In this document: positions 7,752 through 14,699 of the stretch, one piece after another | Numbering within the stretch: position 1 is the first letter of the stretch | Layout: the number at the start of each line of letters is the position of its first letter | Assembly: GCA_025450975.1 (NCBI GenBank) | Contig: JANWLI010000032.1 | Location: 1-17,276, forward strand | DNA from: Candidatus Kapaibacterium sp. | GTDB lineage: Bacteria > Bacteroidota > Ignavibacteria > Palsa-1295 | Direction of reading: 5' to 3' | DNA length: 17,276 nt | The notes under the pieces: generated by a model | The model's database searches: none | Told to the model about the DNA's origin: nothing | Seen by the model: the letters and a program-made list of their open reading frames with translations, nothing else | Position numbers and translations under genes: made by a program

Positions 7752-7908
7752 GATCTTTGAAAACCGGTCGAGACTCGAGGAACAGTTTTTATGGGGAGGA
7801 CTGATTTTCGGATTTCCCGGTTTTCAATGTATTTTTCCGACAACAAAACAATCGACTATCTTCCGACACGGAGCAGAATTTTGGTCCATTCTGCTCCGTT
7901 TTTTATTT
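7752..7908 (+). ncRNA. Structured small RNA, copy 2 of a tandem pair, with strong terminator
   Basis: This is the same architecture as copy 1. P1 pairs TTGAAAACCGG (7757-7767) with CCGGTTTTCAA (7817-7827), a perfect 11 bp. P2 pairs 7775-7786 with 7800-7811, 11 of 12 positions with the mismatch at the same place as in copy 1, closing the identical loop TTTTATGGGGAGG (7787-7799). The linker keeps the CCGAC/TCGAC/CCGAC series. P3 has 12 bp and ends in a T run. Changes relative to copy 1 preserve pairing: in P1 T-A becomes C-G and G-U becomes G-C; in P2 T-A becomes C-G and G-C becomes A-T; in P3 G-C becomes A-T. No separate promoter is evident for this copy, so both may come from one transcript starting near 7519. 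Confidence 0.8.
7868..7908 (+). terminator. Rho-independent terminator ending the tandem RNA transcript
   Basis: A perfect 12-bp stem, ACGGAGCAGAAT (7868-7879) with ATTCTGCTCCGT (7888-7899), encloses the 8-nt loop TTTGGTCC and is followed by T residues (7899-7904, then ATTT). It is P3 of copy 2. The equivalent hairpin in copy 1 (7689-7714) has a shorter T run and is probably weaker. Confidence 0.88.
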
Positions 7909-7920
7909 GTAGTAATCTTT

Positions 7921-8011
7921 GCGCCCTTTGCGTCTTCTTAGCGGTCTTTGCGTGAACCAACCAAGAGCTTAGAGGTTCACGCAAAGTTCGCAAAGAAGAC
8001 GCAAAGTACGC
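7921..8011. repeat. Long imperfect inverted repeat (CTTTGCG-type palindrome)
   Basis: Two perfect stem blocks nest in one hairpin. CTTTGCGTGAACC (7946-7958) pairs with GGTTCACGCAAAG (7974-7986). CTTTGCGTCTTCTT (7926-7939) pairs with AAGAAGACGCAAAG (7993-8006). The six bases between them also mostly pair (7941-7944 with 7988-7991). This makes about 33 positions with two mismatches around a 15-nt loop. The heptamer CTTTGCG occurs three times in the left arm, complete in both stem blocks and again at 7917-7923 just outside them. It lies between the RNA terminator and the end of the operon, 19 nt past the operon's last stop codon, where it could act as a transcript end or stabiliser. Palindromes of this CTTTGCG/CGCAAAG type recur in many bacterial genomes. 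Confidence 0.85.
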
Positions 8012-8029
8012 TAAGGCGAAAGTTCGATG

Positions 8030-9715
8030 CTATTTCCCTACAGTTTCGGTTACGCTGTTGCTATTAAAATCATATTTTCTCTCTGTCCCCGAATGCATCA
8101 CCGATATCCGCCCCGTAAACCTCGCTCCGAACATGTGACGTGAGTTGTAGAGCGGCTTCTCGTCGCGGGCAGGATAGAGCTTCGGCAGCGGCGCAGAGAG
8201 AATATCAGGATCATGCAGCTTCTGGGCAACAAACTCGTCGGTCGATACACACTCGACATCATATGCCGTATACCCATTCCAGAATGGCAGCCGCATCCGA
8301 TAGTAGTCTTTATCCTCGGACCATTGCGCAGCCGTCAGTGGGACAATACGCACATAGCAAGAATCAAGCGATACAAGCAAACCTTCCTTCAATCCACCGG
8401 AAAGACCACGCGCAACCTTGAACGTCTTCGGAATATAGATATCGACATGCTGATGCTTAATATGCTCGGCAACCTGATTATACTCGACGTGCATCCTGTT
8501 TCCTTGCTGTGTGATCTCCTCGTATGGTGAGCCGCCGACCTTCTTATCCGGACTCATGTAGCCTTCCTTTACTGCGCCGATTCGCTCAAGCTGGAATGAT
8601 GGCTCTTCCGGAAAGAACATGCCAAGCTCGCGCCGATCGCTAAATGGATGCAATCCGAAGATCACGTTATTCCCCTTTGCCGTAGGCACCGTCAGACTCC
8701 ACGATCGCTGCTGGATCGGCGAGATAAGCCTTCCATCGCATGACCCCAACACATAATTCTTCGTCGCATAAAGATACTTGTACACATCGCTAGGCGTACC
8801 ATTGGCGTAACGGATCGCCGTCCGCCGACGCTTGATCTCCTGACTCTGGAACGGGTAGGTCTTATCGAGCGCAATGCTGCGAATCACGTCCGGACACGAG
8901 AACCTTGCGATCGCAGCGAATGCAACATCCGGCAATACAAATCCCGAAGCATCGCGGAAGTAAAACTCACCGAACGCATTTGCCTCCGCCTTGCGCGTAT
9001 CGAAGACTGCATCGTTGCCAAGCCGCGAGAATGCGCCGCAGTAATTACCGTTGACGTAATCATGCGCATAATCGGCAAGCATGATCTCCAGCGTCATCGT
9101 GAACCGCTTGCGCAGCGTCGCATCCGTCGTATACTCGGCAAGCAGAATGAGCGGGGTAATAAAGTAGTACATGTACCGCGGTGAATCGAACTCCATCATC
9201 CCTCGCGACATCGTACTATCAATCCACTCGTTCAGGTACGCCTTCGCTTCGTCATAATTTTCTTTCGATGATTTACCGTTAAACCACTCGGTCCCCGGCT
9301 GATTCGGCCACTCCTGCGCCATCAACAGGAACGAGCCATAGTACATCAGGAAATGATTTTCCGTATCGCCGCGATATGGCGTAAATATCTTCCATCCCGT
9401 GCGGACACGCTGCTTCTGGTCAGGTGTAAGCTCGGTCTTACAGGCATGATAGAGACCTGCACATCCGTACATCCAGAACATGTCGCCATTCTCACTTGAG
9501 AGCAACGAATCGAGCTGACGCTGTGCGTCGGCTGATCTGATACCGGTTTTCAGTCGCGCAGCAACGGTCGCAAAAAGCGGACCCGTATTCAGGTTAGAAA
9601 TTTTTGTAAGCGCATCCTGTCGCGTAGCAGGACTCTGTGCATAGACCGGATCGCCTACCCACACAGACACCGCTGCAATTGTGACGAATACGTACTGTAG
9701 TAAGAATCTATTCAT
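8030..9715 (-). CDS. Secreted alpha-helical protein of unknown function (possible toroid-fold lyase/hydrolase)
   Basis: This 561-residue protein has an N-terminal signal peptide (hydrophobic core about residues 5-22, predicted cut near VYA|QS). The next ~300 residues are helical with repeated aromatic-rich segments such as GDTENHFLMYYGSFLLM (residues about 116-132), resembling (alpha/alpha)n-toroid proteins, for instance the heparinase/alginate lyase group. The C-terminal ~230 residues look beta-rich, as in the sandwich domain of such enzymes. The Asn-His pair in TENHF is a candidate catalytic feature, but I cannot match a named family. ATG at 9715 is preferred; TTG at 9718 is one codon earlier. 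The start overlaps the stop of the propeller gene by 8 nt, so translation is probably coupled. It is the last gene of the five-gene operon. No type IX sorting domain is visible, so a periplasmic or lipid-free exported product is likely. Confidence 0.72.
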   Translation of the reverse strand: MNRFLLQYVFVTIAAVSVWVGDPVYAQSPATRQDALTKISNLNTGPLFATVAARLKTGIRSADAQRQLDSLLSSENGDMFWMYGCAGLYHACKTELTPDQKQRVRTGWKIFTPYRGDTENHFLMYYGSFLLMAQEWPNQPGTEWFNGKSSKENYDEAKAYLNEWIDSTMSRGMMEFDSPRYMYYFITPLILLAEYTTDATLRKRFTMTLEIMLADYAHDYVNGNYCGAFSRLGNDAVFDTRKAEANAFGEFYFRDASGFVLPDVAFAAIARFSCPDVIRSIALDKTYPFQSQEIKRRRTAIRYANGTPSDVYKYLYATKNYVLGSCDGRLISPIQQRSWSLTVPTAKGNNVIFGLHPFSDRRELGMFFPEEPSFQLERIGAVKEGYMSPDKKVGGSPYEEITQQGNRMHVEYNQVAEHIKHQHVDIYIPKTFKVARGLSGGLKEGLLVSLDSCYVRIVPLTAAQWSEDKDYYRMRLPFWNGYTAYDVECVSTDEFVAQKLHDPDILSAPLPKLYPARDEKPLYNSRHMFGARFTGRISVMHSGTERKYDFNSNSVTETVGK

Positions 9716-10691
9716 CAATAATCGGGTATGCTCGCACCGTCCAAACCTGAGCGTTCTCTAACCCTGCCGGTTTGGCTACCGCAGTGTAGTCGCTCAAGGT
9801 GTAGCGCCATACGCCCTCACCGAGCGTTGCAAGCATTAATATTTTGGAAAATTCACTCATGTCATGAATATTCCGGGGCGCCGAAGGGATCGGCTCGACA
9901 TTCAGATCGTTGTCGATGATCCACCCACCCTTCGATGACCCAATGATCACATCTCGTCGAAAAATATCTGTTGCCCAGATATCGCCATAGATATCGGGCT
10001 CGCGTATGCTCTTGCGGTTCTCGTGATGAATAACGCCACTATCGCCTACAACAACGATGTCGATATTCGGATCCATCGAGAATCCTCGGTACGATGTTTG
10101 GTCTGCGATCTGATAATATTCCCAGGAATCGCCCTGTGTCGTCGACCGAAATAGCCCGGCTTCCGTCGTTGCATAAATAAATCCGGTGTTACGCGCATCA
10201 AATGCCAGACGCGACACATACCGCTCTCGCAAACCCTCAGAAGCTTCTGACCATTTAAGTCCGCCGTCGATCGAGCGCCAGATCCCTTTCGGCGTTGCAA
10301 TATAGATCCGCTTTACATCCGCAGGGTCGATGCGGATATCCATGACTTCGGCGATCCGGTGATCGGTCATGACTTTCCAGGTCGTCCCGGCATCGGTCGA
10401 TTTCATGACACCATTCCCACAGCCAAGATAAATGATAGTGCCGTTCGATCGCAAGTCGACATCGACAGAATAACACTTTACATGTTTCCAGCCAAGCTGT
10501 CGCCAGGTACGTGCAGTATCGTCACTGACCCACAGACCTGCACCGAGCGAACTGCCGCCCATCGATGCTCCGGGAACATCGCTTGCTAAGACACTTGCAT
10601 ATAAACGGATATGGCGTCCGGCTATGGCAACAGACGATAGGATGCAAACAGCCAAGATAACGGCAACTACGGGGGAGCTTTTGTTGATCAT
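9708..10691 (-). CDS. Secreted beta-propeller protein with Asp-box (BNR-like) repeats
   Basis: This 327-residue protein starts with a clear signal peptide (hydrophobic to about residue 24, cut near AIA|GR). Four Asp-box-like motifs sit at turns of successive blades: SDDTARTW (56-63), STDAGTTW (98-105), SIDGGLKW (140-147) and STTQGDSW (183-190). They resemble the sialidase/Vps10/photosystem-assembly type of propeller. Family members range from sialidases to pure binding or scaffold proteins. No sialidase arginine triad can be recognised, so a binding or structural role in the periplasm or at the surface is more likely. The later repeats are degenerate. The ATG directly abuts the stop of the GH15-like gene with no gap, and the 3' end overlaps the next gene by 8 nt, which places it firmly in the operon. 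Confidence 0.82.
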   Translation of the reverse strand: MINKSSPVVAVILAVCILSSVAIAGRHIRLYASVLASDVPGASMGGSSLGAGLWVSDDTARTWRQLGWKHVKCYSVDVDLRSNGTIIYLGCGNGVMKSTDAGTTWKVMTDHRIAEVMDIRIDPADVKRIYIATPKGIWRSIDGGLKWSEASEGLRERYVSRLAFDARNTGFIYATTEAGLFRSTTQGDSWEYYQIADQTSYRGFSMDPNIDIVVVGDSGVIHHENRKSIREPDIYGDIWATDIFRRDVIIGSSKGGWIIDNDLNVEPIPSAPRNIHDMSEFSKILMLATLGEGVWRYTLSDYTAVAKPAGLENAQVWTVRAYPIIDE

Positions 10692-12656
10692 TTAAAAAGC
10701 TTCAACTGTCAAACCATTTCCAAACCGGAACAATGCCGTTGCGCCGGCAATGATCGGTTTCGTCGCAAGTCCGCGCTCGGTAATATGCGCGCCCATCAGA
10801 TACTTGACGACCAGTTTGACATATTCTGCCCATGCCCAGACGAGAATCCCTCGCGGCGGCAGCGGCGGCGTCGGACGCTCGCCGTAAAACTCACTCCACG
10901 CTCCCGAACGTCCTCCCTTTTCGATGAGCCATCGCAACGCACGTTCGGCCTTCGCCTCATTACCACAAAGCGTGTACGCCTCAGCCATCCACATCGTGGC
11001 TAACGGCCAGGCGCCCGGAGAATCTGGCTCGCCGGAAATATCGTACCTTCCGTAGCCGCCAGTCTCCCATACTTGCGACCACAGCGACTCGCATTGCTCG
11101 ATCGTCTTTCGCGCCAGCTCGCTATCACCATCGACGATGCCGTAAAGTATCGGCATCAGTTGTGCAACATCCGGCTCGAGACGATGCACACCCTCAGACC
11201 CAAGCGGCATGTTTTTGGGTACAAAATCAGATCCGATCGAAATACCGTCGCGTGATATCTCTGTCTGCAATGTGCCATCGACAAGGCGACGTTTGCGGAT
11301 GTACCCATCTTCGACGAGTGAATGCGTCGGATGATGAAGCATCGCATGTTCGATCCGCAGAGCAGCTTCACTATAACGATCGGCACTTTCTTCGTCCTTC
11401 ATCCACTCGGCAAACTCGCTCGCAGCTCGCAAGCCGACGATCGCCATCGTCTGATGCGACACATCAAAGCCGCGACGAATACCGGCCGATGCGCCGCGCT
11501 CCCAGATCTCACGTTCGGATACAAGCAATCCCGATTCATGCGCGAACTCATCGCGTAAGAGATAATCGGCTATCGATTTCAGCCGCAGCCAGTTAGTCTC
11601 AAGACCAAAGAGTAACTCACCGGACCAATCGTAATACGTTTTCCATGCGTAGAGCAGAAAGCCGTTCGCATCAAGCTCCGATTGCATGCCGCCACGAAAT
11701 CTGCTTGCCTCAGCAGTTTCGCCGTTATCGTTCGAGAGCCGGCGCGTCGCATGTTCGAGAATCGACGATGCCGTTTCAAAATCTCCGGCATACAGCAACC
11801 CTTCGGCAACGGCTGCAGCATCGCGAACCCATTCGAATCCGTATTGCCAGACACTTGCATCGAAGCGACCTGATTCGGCAACGACGCCGCGCAATCCTGT
11901 GGTGGCAAGGTTCAACAGTCTTCCGAGATCGGCGCCAAGCTTTCCCGGGATCTCGACCTTCGAACTAAGCTGCCATTGCATCTCCGTATTGAAGACGGCC
12001 TTGCTGAACTCATGCGGCTCGTAAAACTTCTGCTCTTTTACCCCGACTTCATAGAGAAGCTGCAATTCCTTTTGCGGAGACTCAAGCAAAAAACTTAAGG
12101 TGCGCTCACCGGCGATCGGAGTGATATCCGGCATAAGCCGAATCGTAGAATGCCCTGCCGCTTCGAGACCGCTCGGTGAACTTGCAAAACGACTAAAGAG
12201 GAGCGGATTACAGTAAAGCGACGTCTCAACTAAGGCCGTCACCGGCTTTGGGGAAACGATGCGAATGTGACGTAAGAGGAATGGCGAGAATGTCAGGCCG
12301 GTAAACTCTTCCCGGATCGCGATGGAATCGTCTTCTCCGGCAAGCCAGGTGACAACGAACTGTGCCTTGCCATTGGTAAAGATCGGCTCAACCTTCAGGT
12401 TCTCACGCCGCGGCTCGTAGGTGATGCCATCGATAATGACGCGAAGCTGCGTGCGCTCGAGACCGTACTCGGGATGGTAGAAGTAGGTCCCCCATTTCCG
12501 GGGCAGGTGCTGCGGCTCCCAGATCGTAAAACCGAACGGCGTCGCGCCCTCTGCCTGCGACCATTGGATCGCAGCAGTATACTTTCCCGTACCGAAGATG
12601 AAGTACTCGGTATCGGGAAGATCGGTACGGAAATCCGGATGAAGCTCCTGCGTCAT
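10692..12656 (-). CDS. GH15-like glycoside hydrolase (glucoamylase/trehalase-type), cytoplasmic
   Basis: This 654-residue protein lacks a signal peptide. Residues about 1-235 look like the N-terminal beta-sandwich of bacterial GH15 enzymes, and 240-625 like the (alpha/alpha)6 barrel. GH15-type signatures are YGFEWVRDAA (272-281), the SELDANGFLLYAW segment (326-338), SEREIWERG (380-388, candidate catalytic acid Glu383 or Glu386) and GAWSEFYGERPTPPLPP (585-601), where Glu589 is the candidate base. Members cleave alpha-1,4 or alpha-1,6 glucosides or trehalose, or process polysaccharide-linked oligosaccharides. The substrate here is not readable. Lying 21 nt downstream of a Na+/solute symporter gene, it may act on the imported sugar. 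The motifs are divergent, so a related (alpha/alpha)6 family such as GH63/GH37 or the amylo-alpha-1,6-glucosidase group cannot be excluded. Confidence 0.78.
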   Translation of the reverse strand: MTQELHPDFRTDLPDTEYFIFGTGKYTAAIQWSQAEGATPFGFTIWEPQHLPRKWGTYFYHPEYGLERTQLRVIIDGITYEPRRENLKVEPIFTNGKAQFVVTWLAGEDDSIAIREEFTGLTFSPFLLRHIRIVSPKPVTALVETSLYCNPLLFSRFASSPSGLEAAGHSTIRLMPDITPIAGERTLSFLLESPQKELQLLYEVGVKEQKFYEPHEFSKAVFNTEMQWQLSSKVEIPGKLGADLGRLLNLATTGLRGVVAESGRFDASVWQYGFEWVRDAAAVAEGLLYAGDFETASSILEHATRRLSNDNGETAEASRFRGGMQSELDANGFLLYAWKTYYDWSGELLFGLETNWLRLKSIADYLLRDEFAHESGLLVSEREIWERGASAGIRRGFDVSHQTMAIVGLRAASEFAEWMKDEESADRYSEAALRIEHAMLHHPTHSLVEDGYIRKRRLVDGTLQTEISRDGISIGSDFVPKNMPLGSEGVHRLEPDVAQLMPILYGIVDGDSELARKTIEQCESLWSQVWETGGYGRYDISGEPDSPGAWPLATMWMAEAYTLCGNEAKAERALRWLIEKGGRSGAWSEFYGERPTPPLPPRGILVWAWAEYVKLVVKYLMGAHITERGLATKPIIAGATALFRFGNGLTVEAF

Positions 12657-12677
12657 TGCTGCAAATGTACAAAAGCC

Positions 12678-14699
12678 CTAGCTGCCAATGCTTGTGATCA
12701 GAAAATACAGGCCGATGATCCCTGCGACTCCGACCCAGCACAATGCAAATCCAACAATATCTTCGCGCGTCGGTTTCCAGAATTCCACGTCCGTATGCGG
12801 GAAGATCTTGTTGCGCTCAACTAGCTCCGGATCGTCGATCTTCTTCTGCACTTCCCGGCTATCCACAGTCAGATCGGCATGTGCCGGCGTATGGATGCGC
12901 GCATAGAACTCCCGGAGCACGCGCTCAGAATTCCGCCGCGTCATCAGACTGACAATAATAAGAATTATGAATGGGAAAATAATATCGAAGATAAACGATG
13001 CCGTTGCAAGCCCGGCCTTCGTCATTGTCCGCAGATCGAAGCCAAGCTTATCGATAAGCCAAAGCTGCGGACGAAACATACCTTTCCCCTCGAAACCCGA
13101 ATTCGGATCTGCAGGATCGACACGAACAACCTGCTCAAAGTAGATCGGCGATGCCGGAATCGTCTGGCCGTCCTCGATACGCTCTTGCGTCATAACGATC
13201 AGCGACTCTTCGCGGCGAAGATCTTCGAACGTCGGAACAATATTAGGGATCGCAACCGTCATCACCAGCGAGAGGATCATCTGGATGATCACAGCTTTCG
13301 TCGTCAGCCGCCGCCAGAAGTACACGAGCCAGATCGCCGGACCGACGACCGTGCCGATCGAAAGCACATACTTGAACACGACAAAGATATCGTTAACAAC
13401 ATACGCAAACCCAATACCACCTGCAATGACGACAAGAATAACTAAGCGCCCCGCAGCGATCTGCGCCTTATCAGTCGTATGCGGTCGAATCGGCAAGAGA
13501 ATATTCTTCGTGAATGCTGCAGCCCATTCGATGTTATTGCCTGCCGACATATTCGCCGAGAGTATGGCAGCGATCATAAGGCCGATAAACCCGGCACCGA
13601 GCAGATCGCGTGTCATCGTGCCCCAGATATGCGTTGCATCCGAGAGCTGTCCGCCATAGAGACCAAGCGCGATCAGCCCCGTCAGCGCCCAGCCGATCAT
13701 CATCAGGCGTTTGAGAAATGCGCCCGAGACCATGCCTATACGCGCCGCGCGATCGTCCTTCGCAGCACCGCCCATCGTAAACTGCCGCGGCGCCAGGCCC
13801 ACAAGATTCACGAATGCCATCACCAGCACAAAATAGAGTGGATACTCGCTTGCCGCTGAAGTGCCGAAAAGCTCGAACATCTTTTGCGGCACATGCTGAT
13901 GCAATCCTGCGAAACCACCGAGCGCATTGAGACCTAAAGGTATGAGAGCAAGCGAAAGGAAGATGATGAGTACTCCTTGCAACACATCATTGAATGCAGC
14001 GGCGAAAAGACCTCCGGCAATGACATACGCCGCAGTGATCAGCCCATAGATAATAAAAAATAATGTAAGATTGAGATACGATATCGAACTCGTGATCTCT
14101 CCCTTCTTATCAAGTTCTTTAAGATATGCACGCCGCTCTTTTTCGGCAGGAGTAAATTCCGGCGCACTCTGCTTAGCATCGAGCGCCTTCATCTCGCCAA
14201 ACATTGCCACCTGTTGCCTCTCGCCTTCCGTGTACTCCGCTGCAGGCTTAACCATGATCGCCTGCACCGTCTTGCCCGTGATCAGATAGCCTAGTGATGA
14301 GCCATAGATCGCAGATAGAAGCAAGTAGACGGCAAAAAGTCCGGAAAGAAAGCGCGACTCAAATCTGTGCTGGTAGAGATCGCCCGGACCGACATACCGC
14401 GCACGCCGCTGCAACACGGAGCTAAACCAGAAGAACGGAGTAAGAAAGAGAACAAGGTTCTGAAACCAGACACCGGCAAGTCCCTGCCGGTAGATCTCGC
14501 GCGTCACGCCTGCAGCCTGATCGGCGCTCGTCATATTGCCGAAGTTGATGACGGCAGTCATGAACTTCCCGAAGCTCCGGTCAGCTTGGAAGAAACTCCC
14601 CGACGAGCGGATCTTCCGCTTTGTCCAGATACCGATGGCAATGAGAGCGGCGAAGTACGCTTCGATCACCAGCCAGTCGATGACCGAAAGACCTAACAT
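12678..14699 (-). CDS. Sodium:solute symporter (SSS family)
   Basis: This inner-membrane Na+-coupled carrier of the SSS (LeuT-fold) family has 673 residues from the ATG at 14699. That start overlaps the stop of the OmpA-like gene (TGATG) and begins directly with MLGLSVIDWLV, a normal first helix. An in-frame ATG at 14741 would add 14 hydrophilic residues and is less likely. Recognisable elements are the unwound first region AVINFGNMTSADQAAG (49-64), GLFAAAFNDVLQGV (230-243, the family's TDxxQG position) and helices through residue ~487, with further helices at about 564-586 and 648-668. Two hydrophilic insertions are unusual: about 153-205, rich in Glu/Lys, and about 488-552. Genes of sugar metabolism downstream suggest a sugar or glycoside as substrate, but SSS members also carry amino acids, carboxylates and vitamins, so this is an inference. 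Confidence 0.9.
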   Translation of the reverse strand: MLGLSVIDWLVIEAYFAALIAIGIWTKRKIRSSGSFFQADRSFGKFMTAVINFGNMTSADQAAGVTREIYRQGLAGVWFQNLVLFLTPFFWFSSVLQRRARYVGPGDLYQHRFESRFLSGLFAVYLLLSAIYGSSLGYLITGKTVQAIMVKPAAEYTEGERQQVAMFGEMKALDAKQSAPEFTPAEKERRAYLKELDKKGEITSSISYLNLTLFFIIYGLITAAYVIAGGLFAAAFNDVLQGVLIIFLSLALIPLGLNALGGFAGLHQHVPQKMFELFGTSAASEYPLYFVLVMAFVNLVGLAPRQFTMGGAAKDDRAARIGMVSGAFLKRLMMIGWALTGLIALGLYGGQLSDATHIWGTMTRDLLGAGFIGLMIAAILSANMSAGNNIEWAAAFTKNILLPIRPHTTDKAQIAAGRLVILVVIAGGIGFAYVVNDIFVVFKYVLSIGTVVGPAIWLVYFWRRLTTKAVIIQMILSLVMTVAIPNIVPTFEDLRREESLIVMTQERIEDGQTIPASPIYFEQVVRVDPADPNSGFEGKGMFRPQLWLIDKLGFDLRTMTKAGLATASFIFDIIFPFIILIIVSLMTRRNSERVLREFYARIHTPAHADLTVDSREVQKKIDDPELVERNKIFPHTDVEFWKPTREDIVGFALCWVGVAGIIGLYFLITSIGS

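Noticed and set aside
7574..7908. The tandem elements as 6S RNA, tmRNA or a riboswitch for a downstream gene
   Set aside because: There is no closing stem with a central bubble as in 6S RNA, no tRNA-like end or tag frame as in tmRNA, and no + strand gene downstream to control. The unit ends in a terminator facing a convergent operon.
7574..7908. The tandem direct repeats as a CRISPR array
   Set aside because: There are only two units of ~150 nt with internal stems and a terminator, no short regular repeat-spacer pattern and no cas genes.
7646..7941. Short open frames of 66 codons (minus strand) and 80 codons (+ strand) across the RNA region
   Set aside because: Both cross the structured RNA copies and the terminator hairpin. 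Substitutions between the copies preserve base pairs rather than reading frames, and no start signal is seen.
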